Shown: positions 1-4,332 of the stretch, in pieces
How positions within the stretch are numbered: the first letter of the stretch is position 1
How the letters are laid out: each line of letters begins with the position of its first letter
The notes under the pieces: generated by a model
The model's input: only the letters and a program-made list of their open reading frames with translations
Databases searched by the model: none
What the model was told of the DNA's origin: nothing
NCBI GenBank assembly: GCA_023433965.1
Contig: JAEYTQ010000253.1
Span: 1 to 6,714 of the forward strand
Direction: 5' to 3'
Length of the DNA: 6,714 bases
Source: Pseudomonadota bacterium
Lineage (GTDB): Bacteria > Pseudomonadota > Alphaproteobacteria > Rhizobiales > Xanthobacteraceae
Program-made: the position numbers and the translations under genes

Positions 1-147
1 GAGGACGGGCCGGACCCGCATGTGCGCGCTGCTGATTCATGCCAGAAGCCATGAATTGCCGGGCTTAGAGCCCATCGAGGCCGAAAACGCAAGCACGCCG
101 TCTCGGGGATTCACGTCTCCCCGTGACCGATGCCACCGAACAGCCCA

Positions 148-250
148 CATTCTCTTGAACCATTTTGCCGCTGGCGCGTCTCATCCCAGAAGTCCCCAAG
201 CTTCACCCCCATCAGAGAGCCCCGCTTCCCCCAGGCGGGGTTTTCGCTTT
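148..250 (+). ncRNA. Candidate small RNA or repeat element, copy 1
   Basis: This stretch is related to 1777-1882. The last 31 nt, from the terminator stem to the T-rich tail (220-250), are identical to 1852-1882. Ahead of that both copies share AAGCTTCACCCC, CAGAGA, GCGCGTCT and CATTCT in the same order, with small indels. Both copies also have a weak (T/A)TGAAC-N18-TCT(C/T)A pair of boxes that could be a promoter, giving a transcript of roughly 60-70 nt. The terminator faces right and no complete plus-strand coding region lies in front of it, which suggests that a non-coding transcript ends here. It could instead be only a dispersed terminator-containing repeat. Confidence 0.4.
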
Positions 251-251
251 T
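216..251 (+). terminator. Rho-independent terminator
   Basis: Stem CCCCGC (220-225) pairs with GCGGGG (235-240) around a 9-nt loop and is followed by TTTTCGCTTTT. The bases just outside the stem (AGAG before, TTTT after) can extend it by A-U and G-U pairs. The T-rich side shows that it terminates plus-strand transcription. It lies only about 30 nt before the extended -10 box of the next gene and would insulate it. Confidence 0.8.
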
Positions 252-275
252 GCGTGCCTGGCGAGGCGCCGCCAC

Positions 276-284
276 TGCTATAAT
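276..284 (+). promoter_or_regulatory. Extended -10 promoter
   Basis: TGCTATAAT is a perfect extended -10 element (TGn followed by the consensus TATAAT). No good -35 lies at 17 bp spacing, as is usual for extended -10 promoters. Transcription would start near 290, leaving a leader of about 20 nt before the ATG at 312. It sits directly after the terminator at 216-251. Confidence 0.55.
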
Positions 285-311
285 GGCTCGAAGCTTTTTC
301 GCGGGGTGCTC

Positions 312-800
312 ATGAAGGTCGCTATCGTCGTCGCAGGTTTGATCGTTGTCGCTGTCGCAGCCTTCGTCGCGATCCAGCCGAGCTTCTTGAAGCCTGCGTC
401 CCTCGCCCACGTGAAAAAGTCCGACATCTTCGGCTTCTCGCCCGGGATGACCTTCGACGAGACCAACAGGCTCGTCAGTCAACGCCGCTATGTCTGCCGC
501 CGCAGCCCCGGCTCGCCCACCCTCGAATGCGACATCAACGGCGCCAAGGTCACGGTCGACAGCGACGAGGCCGACGACCGGCACCCGATTTGGCGCGTCC
601 ACGCGACGCTCAGCAATCCGGGGCCGCAGGACGCCGCCGTCAAGTCGATCTCCGAACAGTTCAACGCGCAAGCCGTCAAGGACAGAGAGGGATGGACCTG
701 GATCGTCGGCCGCGGCTTCAAGCTGAGCTATGACGGCCTCGCCCTGAACCTCGTGGACGAAGCCGCGGAGGCCAGGCTTCGCAAGGAAGCAAAGCGCTAA
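312..800 (+). CDS. Hypothetical membrane-anchored or exported protein (162 aa)
   Basis: Not recognised as a named family. The start at 312 is chosen because GGGG (303-306) lies 5 nt upstream, a perfect extended -10 box lies 28 nt upstream, and the N-terminus is then a clean hydrophobic segment (residues 2-22, all V/A/I/L/G/F). The in-frame upstream extension crosses a terminator. The segment would act as a signal anchor or an uncleaved signal peptide and place the rest in the periplasm. Residues 42-60 contain FSPGMTFDET, reminiscent of the GMT-type turn in small periplasmic BamE-like folds, but the resemblance is too short to assign. Cys62 and Cys73 could form a disulfide. Trp94, Trp128 and Trp130 and a charged C-terminal helix (residues 149-162) are the other landmarks. 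It appears to be transcribed alone. Confidence 0.75.
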   Translation: MKVAIVVAGLIVVAVAAFVAIQPSFLKPASLAHVKKSDIFGFSPGMTFDETNRLVSQRRYVCRRSPGSPTLECDINGAKVTVDSDEADDRHPIWRVHATLSNPGPQDAAVKSISEQFNAQAVKDREGWTWIVGRGFKLSYDGLALNLVDEAAEARLRKEAKR

Positions 801-840
801 AGAGTGAGTCACCTCGTCGTGATACTTGTGGCCCCCACGC

Positions 841-900
841 GCGTTGTTGACGCTTCAGTAACCCAACGCGGCCAAGCTTCGTTCAGGTTGGTTGCGTTGG
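841..900 (+). promoter_or_regulatory. Alternative hairpins before the gene at 916
   Basis: CAACGC (864-869) is complementary both to GCGTTG upstream (841-846, 17-nt spacer) and, with one more base as CCAACGC (863-869), to GCGTTGG downstream (894-900, 24-nt spacer). The downstream arm includes the GG of the GGAG Shine-Dalgarno (899-902), so the second pairing would hide the ribosome binding site and the first would free it. A consensus-like -35 (TTGACG, 847-852) is present, but no convincing -10 follows at 16-18 bp. Whether 841-846 is transcribed is unknown. Confidence 0.3.
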
Positions 901-915
901 AGTATCCTGACAGTG

Positions 916-1215
916 ATGGATTTTCACGAGCTGCGTGAACTTGCGGCTGATGTTCGTATTTTCGTCGATGTCGCCGAAGACAAGGCCGAAGCGCTCAGGG
1001 CCGTGATCGCGGCTTACGACGTGGTGCTCGCGATCTTCCCCGCCGGCGACGGCATGGGCCTCCACGTCATCAAGGGCAAGGAGATCCTGGACGGAATCGC
1101 GACAGCGCAGACGCATGCGATGTACAGCCACACGGCCATCGCGGTTCCCGACCTCGCTCATGCCGAAGCGCTCAAGTTTCTGACCGCCCCCGCCGAACAT
1201 CGCATCGCGGCCTAG
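916..1215 (+). CDS. Small hypothetical protein (99 aa)
   Basis: Not recognised. ATG at 916 (or the adjacent GTG at 913) is preferred. GGAG at 899-902 is the only Shine-Dalgarno-like site, 10 nt before the GTG and 13 nt before the ATG. The TTG further upstream at 892 would lie in front of it. The protein is soluble, without signal peptide or membrane segment. It begins with an acidic helix (MDFHELRELAADVRIF), then EDKAEALRAVIAAYDVVLAIFPAGDGMGLHVIKG, and ends with alanine-rich helices. The pattern of helix, strand and Gly-rich turn (PAGDGMG) suggests a small alpha/beta domain, but no catalytic signature is evident. It stands alone, facing the minus-strand gene at 1268 across a strong hairpin. 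Confidence 0.65.
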   Translation: MDFHELRELAADVRIFVDVAEDKAEALRAVIAAYDVVLAIFPAGDGMGLHVIKGKEILDGIATAQTHAMYSHTAIAVPDLAHAEALKFLTAPAEHRIAA

Positions 1216-1233
1216 CTCGTCGCCGGGTAGATG

Positions 1234-1256
1234 CGCCGCCCCGCATCGGAGCGGCG
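1234..1256. terminator. Hairpin between convergent genes
   Basis: CGCCGC (1234-1239) pairs with GCGGCG (1251-1256). Inside, after one C-A mismatch, CCG (1241-1243) pairs with CGG (1247-1249) around a CAT triloop. It lies in the 52-bp gap between the stop at 1215 and the convergent stop at 1268, where a shared bidirectional terminator would be expected. There is no T-run on either side, so the terminator role rests on stem strength and position. Confidence 0.4.
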
Positions 1257-1267
1257 GCCGCACCATG

Positions 1268-1507
1268 TTAATTCAGCAGCCTTGTCTCTTGACGCGCAGG
1301 TCGAGCGGCCTGCCGCTTCCGTCGCAGACCGATGCGCGTCCCGGGCATATTGATGCCGAGCTCGATCGCGCGTGACCTGATCGAGGCAATGGGGCGCTTG
1401 AGCTTCACGATCATCAGCGTGAGGCTCTTTCCGGTTTCACACATCGATCGAAGCAGCCGGTCGTCGTCTTCCGACCAGCGCTCGTGGTTGTAGGTGCGGG
1501 CAGCCAT
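1268..1507 (-). CDS. Small SANT/Myb-like DNA-binding protein (79 aa)
   Basis: Residues 9-52 (ERWSEDDDRLLRSMCETGKS... then LKRPIASIRSRAIELGI) follow the pattern of small SANT/Myb-type helix-turn-helix proteins common in Bradyrhizobium: Trp11, an acidic first helix, a second helix, then a third helix with Arg/Lys contacts (xKRxxxSIRSRAxxLGI). This also resembles the N-terminal fold of GcrA. The tail (residues 58-77) is rich in Arg and would bind the DNA backbone. The start at 1507 is preferred over an in-frame GTG or ATG further up because GAGG lies 9 nt ahead of it and the domain begins right after it. A DNA-binding role is inferred from the domain pattern; targets are unknown. It is transcribed away from the structured gap at 1508-1985. 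Confidence 0.75.
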   Translation of the reverse strand: MAARTYNHERWSEDDDRLLRSMCETGKSLTLMIVKLKRPIASIRSRAIELGINMPGTRIGLRRKRQAARPARQETRLLN

Positions 1508-1565
1508 GGACGTTTGCCTCTGAGGCCAGTGAGGCGGGGCCAAGCGAGGGCTCAAGCGTTGCGAA

Positions 1566-1571
1566 TGTCAA
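1566..1571 (-). promoter_or_regulatory. Possible -35 box for the SANT/Myb-like gene
   Basis: On the minus strand this is TTGACA, a perfect -35 hexamer about 60 nt before the start at 1507. The sequence 17 bp downstream (CTCGCT) is a poor -10, so the promoter is only suggested. Confidence 0.25.
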
Positions 1572-1604
1572 AGGACCCAGCTTCGCCTTTTCTGAGCGCG
1601 GCGG

Positions 1605-1651
1605 CTGGGTGTCAGTTGAAGGGCGGCTTGTTACGCTGCCGCCTGACCCAG
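1605..1651 (+). ncRNA. Long imperfect hairpin, candidate structured RNA
   Basis: Three stacked helices pair in order: CTGGG (1605-1609) with CCCAG (1647-1651), TCA (1612-1614) with TGA (1644-1646), and GGCGGC (1622-1627) with GCCGCC (1638-1643), around a 10-nt loop. All bulges are on the 5' side (2 and 7 nt). The bulged GTTGAA (1615-1620) is also complementary to TTCAAC at 1674-1679, giving an alternative pairing. The stem could be the 5' part of the transcript ending at the terminator near 1882, or an independent element. No coding frame is convincing across it. Confidence 0.35.
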
Positions 1652-1709
1652 AGATAGTTTTCGGCGGCTGCTTTTCAACCGACTAACGGATTTGTAATTG
1701 CCCGGCGCG

Positions 1710-1726
1710 AAGTGCTGCCCGCACTT
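1710..1726. repeat. Short inverted repeat
   Basis: AAGTGC (1710-1715) and GCACTT (1721-1726) are perfect 6-bp arms around TGCCC. No T-run follows, so it is not a standard terminator. It could be an operator or part of a folded RNA. Confidence 0.4.
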
Positions 1727-1776
1727 GGGCGAGGCCGCGTGCCGAGAACATCACGTTCCCACTCCGTTGTTCCGTG

Positions 1777-1882
1777 CATTCTGTTATGAACTTTCTTCAG
1801 GCTCGCGCGTCTTAAAGTTGAAGCGCCCCTAAGCTTCACCCCGCCAGAGAACCCCGCTTCCCCCAGGCGGGGTTTTCGCTTT
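1777..1882 (+). ncRNA. Candidate small RNA or repeat element, copy 2
   Basis: This is the second copy of the element at 148-250, sharing CATTCT, GAAC, GCGCGTCT, AAGCTTCACCCC, CAGAGA and an identical 31-nt terminator segment in the same order and orientation. The gene to its left runs on the opposite strand, so the terminator cannot serve a protein gene within this gap. That favours a short plus-strand RNA. Variation is greatest between the conserved blocks, as expected for two diverged copies. Confidence 0.45.
1848..1882 (+). terminator. Rho-independent terminator, second copy
   Basis: CCCCGC (1852-1857) pairs with GCGGGG (1867-1872), followed by TTTTCGCTTT. It is identical to the terminator at 216-251 and has the same orientation. 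Confidence 0.8.
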
Positions 1883-1927
1883 GGCGCGCTGCATCAGCCC
1901 GCATGAGATTTCAAGCCCTCTTTGCCG

Positions 1928-1956
1928 TTGACCGCGCTACCTTCACGACGCAATTT
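1928..1956 (+). promoter_or_regulatory. Possible sigma-70 promoter for the gene at 1986
   Basis: TTGACC (1928-1933) is a good -35; at 17 bp spacing the -10 is CAATTT (1951-1956), which is weak. The position, just after a terminator and about 30 nt before the start codon, is right. Confidence 0.3.
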
Positions 1957-1985
1957 TGCGACGGGCAGGGTTTCGAGGAGGCGTG

Positions 1986-2219
1986 ATGCCGAAAACCCTT
2001 GTGGAATTCAGAGCGCAGAACCTTCGATTGCTCGAGCGGCTTTGTCCCGACGACCCCCGCTACATCCAGGCCTGGCTGAAGCAGTTCGACGAGCAGAACG
2101 GGATCACGCCTGAAGCGCGTGCGAAGTCCGGCAAGAGTCGTCCGAGGTCGCGGCCACGAAGCAAGACGGCGTCGCGCAGGCGCGCCAGGTCAGCGCCCTC
2201 CTCGGTATCGCCTCGCTGA
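1986..2219 (+). CDS. Small hypothetical protein, apparently frameshifted (77 aa as read)
   Basis: The start at 1986 is supported by AGGAGG (1976-1981) 4 nt upstream. Residues 1-50 look like a real protein: MPKTLVEFRAQNLRLLERL, then CPDDPRYIQAWLKQFDEQNGITPEARAKSG, helical with conserved-looking Trp and Pro. From residue 51 the frame becomes a run of Arg, Ser and Pro (ending SAPSSVSPR), typical of an out-of-frame reading. In the -1 frame from 2135 the same DNA reads ESSEVAATKQDGVAQARQVS, then ALLGIASLIGGNDEASSLAR, with strong G/C third positions and no stop until 2524. The simplest explanation is loss of one base in the AAGAG at 2133-2137. The family is not recognised. The intact product would be a small helical soluble protein running toward the DUF2934 gene on the other strand. 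Confidence 0.55.
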   Translation: MPKTLVEFRAQNLRLLERLCPDDPRYIQAWLKQFDEQNGITPEARAKSGKSRPRSRPRSKTASRRRARSAPSSVSPR

Positions 2220-2279
2220 TCGGTGGCAACGACGAAGCGTCAAGCCTTGCGCGCTCGCATGACGGACCGAGCCGCAAGC

Positions 2280-2492
2280 TTACGCCGCACGGCGCTTCTT
2301 TCGTGCAGCCGAGGCCTTCGCCTTCGGCTTTTCGGAGCCCGCCTTCGAGACTCGCGCCACGGCGGCAAGCGAGGCGGAGAGAACCTCACGCTGGGCCTCG
2401 AGCCAATGGCTCTCGGCGTGGCCGTCCTGACCGCCGCTCTCCATCCAGATCTGGTAGGCGCGCTCGCGGATCGTTTGTTCCAGGTCTGACAT
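2280..2492 (-). CDS. DUF2934 family protein (70 aa)
   Basis: Residues 4-38 match the DUF2934 pattern: an N-terminal IRERAYQIWMESG helix, a short Gly/Asp turn (GGQDGHAESHW), then a WLEAQREVL helix. This family of small proteins of unknown function is abundant in Rhizobiales. The C-terminal 25 residues are an Ala/Lys/Arg-rich tail (SEKPKAKASAARKKRRAA) that could contact nucleic acid, but this is a guess from composition. The start at 2492 is firmly set by GGAGGG 6 nt upstream. It is transcribed in the same direction as the nitrite assimilation genes, but the 235-nt gap and its own ribosome binding site suggest a separate unit. Confidence 0.85.
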   Translation of the reverse strand: MSDLEQTIRERAYQIWMESGGQDGHAESHWLEAQREVLSASLAAVARVSKAGSEKPKAKASAARKKRRAA

Positions 2493-2556
2493 TAATGTCC
2501 CTCCAATTCGGAGCGGCATCCTGAGCGGGGCCGGTTAACAAGCTCTCAAGCGAGCG

Positions 2557-2576
2557 ACGTTCCTTCGTTGGAACGT
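2557..2576. repeat. Perfect inverted repeat upstream of the DUF2934 gene
   Basis: ACGTTCC (2557-2563) and GGAACGT (2570-2576) are 7-bp arms around TTCGTT. It lies 65-84 nt before the DUF2934 start and about 150 nt after the flavoprotein stop. There is no T-run. It may be an operator or a transcript-end hairpin. GGAAC resembles the EcfG-type -35 element, but no CGTT occurs at the needed 16-17 bp spacing on either strand. Confidence 0.45.
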
Positions 2577-2615
2577 TCATGTCGTCCTGCACCACAGCCA
2601 TCGCGAACGCCGGCA

Positions 2616-2732
2616 TCATCGCTCCCAGACGTGGGCATAGCACCATCCTTTCCGCGTCGCCCTGCGGCGAATGTCCTCGAGCTCGGTCAGGACGGCGATA
2701 TCTCTCTCGCCATCGACGTTTCGGCGGTCAAT
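2616..2732 (-). CDS. Possible tiny ORF after the flavoprotein gene (38 codons)
   Basis: A minus-strand frame beginning at the flavoprotein stop reads IDRRNVDGERDIAVLTELED and continues with RRRATRKGWCYAHVWER before a TGA at 2618-2616. Most third positions are G/C and the composition is protein-like. There is no ATG or GTG: the candidates are a rare ATT overlapping the flavoprotein TGA (ATTGA) or a TTG inside the end of that gene, and no clear Shine-Dalgarno is present. It could be a coupled microprotein, a decayed gene end, or chance. Some codons (AGA, AGG, CGA) are rare in this kind of genome, which counts against it. Confidence 0.22.
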   Translation of the reverse strand: MDRRNVDGERDIAVLTELEDIRRRATRKGWCYAHVWER

Positions 2733-4332
2733 ACACGTCGGCCTGGAAGCGGCCGGACTTCTTGAGTTCCGCAACGAAGCTGACGGCCTCGTCGGTCGAA
2801 CGCGCGCCGAACTGGGCGACGATGTCGACCAGCGCGCGCTCGACGTCCTTGGCCATGCGCTTGGCGTCGCCGCAGATATAGAGATGCGCGCCTTCCGCGA
2901 GCCAGGTCCACAATTCGCGGCCGACCTCGCGCATGCGGTCCTGCACGTAGAACTTCTTCTCGCCGTCGCGCGACCAGGCCAGCGACAGGCGCGTCAGCAG
3001 CCCGGACGTCTTCATCGCGTTGAGCTCGTCCTGGTAGAAGAAGTCGCAGTCGCTGCGCTGATGGCCGAAGAACAGCCAGTTCTTGCCCGGTGCGCCGGTC
3101 GCCTTGCGGTCGAGCAGAATGGCGCGGAACGGCGCGATGCCGGTGCCGGGGCCGATCATGATGATCGGCGTCTTCGGGTCCTGCGGCAGGCCGAAGCCGT
3201 GTGCCTTCTGCACATAGACCTTGAGCTTCTCACCCTCCTTGATGCGTTCGCCAAGGAAGGTCGAGGCGACCCCAAGGCGCCTGCGCTTTCCGATGACATA
3301 GCGCACGGAGTCCACCGTCAGCGACAGCTTTCCGGGCGTGGCATTGTGCGACGATGAGATCGAGTAGAGCCGCGGCTGCAGCGGCTCCAGCGCCTCGACG
3401 AAGGCCTCCGGATGGGGCCGCATGCCGGAAAACTTCTGCAGCGCCGCCATGACGTCGAGCGTGGTGGCATCGCCGTCGGGATCCTCGCCCTGCGCCAGTG
3501 CCCGCGCCTTCTCGCGCGCGGCGCCGCCGGTGATGAAGGAGACCAACTCGAACAGCGAGTCCGGCGCCGGTGACAGCGAGACGTCGTCGATCAGCACTTC
3601 GCGCAGCGTCTTGCCGTTGACTTTCGTGGTGTGGGAGGCACCGAGCAGCGCGATGATCTGATCGACGAGACCGACATCGTTGCGCGCGAACACGCCGAAG
3701 GAATCGCCGACCACGTAGTCGAGCTTGCTCTCGGAGAGGTCGAACTCGACGTGATAGGTTTCCTTCTCCGACTTGCCCTTGTTAAGCAGGCGGCGCGACA
3801 GGAAGGTCGCCTCGGTCGGATTGTCGCGCGAGCGGCCGGGTTCGGCGATCGTCACGGTCACGGCGGGCGCCGGAGCGTCGATCTTGTCGGCGGTCTTGGC
3901 CGCGGGCGCCTTGTCGAGCTCCTCGTACAGCGACTTCAGCATCCGCGCGGTCTCCTTGCCGCCGGGGACGCAAAGGTTGAGCCGCGCTTCGCTGCGGCTT
4001 GCGATCGCCTCCGAATAGTCGTGGCAATTGTAGCCGCACTGGCCACAATCCTGCTGCGCCATCGCCGCCATCATCTTGCGGCGGACGGGCCGGCCTTCGG
4101 CCAGCTTCATCCGCTCGGCGATCGGCATGGTCTGGTCGTGCCAGGGCGCTTCGCCGTCGTCACCGTCACCGGCCTGCATGACCGCGGCGCCCTGCTCTGC
4201 CGACAGCGGCGTTGCGACATCAGGCGACAAAAGCCCGGCAAAGAAGCCGTTGAGCCAGGAGCGCTGCGCGTCGGAAAACGGGGCGCTGGGTGGGATGATG
4301 TCGAGCTTGGGCGGAGGCGTGATCTGGTTCAT
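2728..4332 (-). CDS. FAD/NADPH reductase with [4Fe-4S] domain, CysJ-like, FMN-less (534 aa)
   Basis: A flavoprotein of the sulfite reductase alpha/ferredoxin-NADP reductase family, likely to pass electrons from NADPH to the siroheme enzyme encoded just upstream. Residues 96-121 form a PF04060-type Fe-S domain with Cys96, Cys99, Cys103 and Cys121 (C-x2-C-x3-C-x17-C, ending CVPGG). Residues about 170-360 are the FAD domain, with RLYSISSS (321-328) and GVASTFLG (354-361). Residues about 388-534 are the NADPH domain, with GPGTGIAPFR (394-403), CGDAKRM (487-493) and a CysJ-like C-terminus (GRFQADVY). The flavodoxin (FMN) domain found at the N-terminus of E. coli CysJ is absent and the Fe-S domain takes its place. 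The ATG at 4332 overlaps the nirA stop (ATGA), showing translational coupling; the open frame upstream of it is a nirA shadow. Residues 19-35 resemble the NirA N-terminus. It would usually be annotated as sulfite reductase subunit alpha; the neighbour points to nitrite instead. Confidence 0.9.
   Translation of the reverse strand: MNQITPPPKLDIIPPSAPFSDAQRSWLNGFFAGLLSPDVATPLSAEQGAAVMQAGDGDDGEAPWHDQTMPIAERMKLAEGRPVRRKMMAAMAQQDCGQCGYNCHDYSEAIASRSEARLNLCVPGGKETARMLKSLYEELDKAPAAKTADKIDAPAPAVTVTIAEPGRSRDNPTEATFLSRRLLNKGKSEKETYHVEFDLSESKLDYVVGDSFGVFARNDVGLVDQIIALLGASHTTKVNGKTLREVLIDDVSLSPAPDSLFELVSFITGGAAREKARALAQGEDPDGDATTLDVMAALQKFSGMRPHPEAFVEALEPLQPRLYSISSSHNATPGKLSLTVDSVRYVIGKRRRLGVASTFLGERIKEGEKLKVYVQKAHGFGLPQDPKTPIIMIGPGTGIAPFRAILLDRKATGAPGKNWLFFGHQRSDCDFFYQDELNAMKTSGLLTRLSLAWSRDGEKKFYVQDRMREVGRELWTWLAEGAHLYICGDAKRMAKDVERALVDIVAQFGARSTDEAVSFVAELKKSGRFQADVY

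Larger units (their letters stand above)
1..311. other. Intergenic region at the left edge
   Basis: No complete gene is supported here. One plus-strand frame is open from the window edge to a TGA at 52-54 (ends ...DSCQKP) and is followed by a small hairpin GGGCT-TAG-AGCCC at 61-73, so this could be the last 17 codons of a gene entering from the left. An ATG on the minus strand (complement of 50-52) could equally begin a leftward gene. Neither has a decisive Shine-Dalgarno or enough length. The rest holds the first copy of a repeated terminator-bearing element (148-250) and the promoter of the gene at 312. The plus and minus open frames that cross this stretch lack coding character. Confidence 0.5.
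1508..1985. other. Long structured intergenic region
   Basis: A stretch of 478 nt without a supported protein gene, between the divergently transcribed genes at 1507 (minus) and 1986 (plus). It contains a possible -35 box (1566-1571), a long imperfect hairpin (1605-1651), a second inverted repeat (1710-1726), the second copy of the terminator-bearing element (1777-1882) and a possible promoter for the gene at 1986. A plus-facing terminator inside a gap whose left neighbour runs the other way implies a plus-strand non-coding transcript. Confidence 0.6.

Noticed and set aside
111..812. A 233-codon minus-strand frame opposite the gene at 312
   Set aside because: The plus-strand gene has a promoter, a ribosome binding site and a membrane segment; the minus frame runs through the terminator repeat and has shadow composition.
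2223..2524. Plus-strand frames opposite the DUF2934 gene
   Set aside because: Antisense to a gene with a firm Shine-Dalgarno and a recognisable domain.
2386..2646. An 86-codon minus-strand frame overlapping the DUF2934 gene
   Set aside because: It overlaps the start of a well supported gene in another frame, has no strong ribosome binding site, and its C-terminal half is the Arg/Pro-rich shadow of DUF2934.
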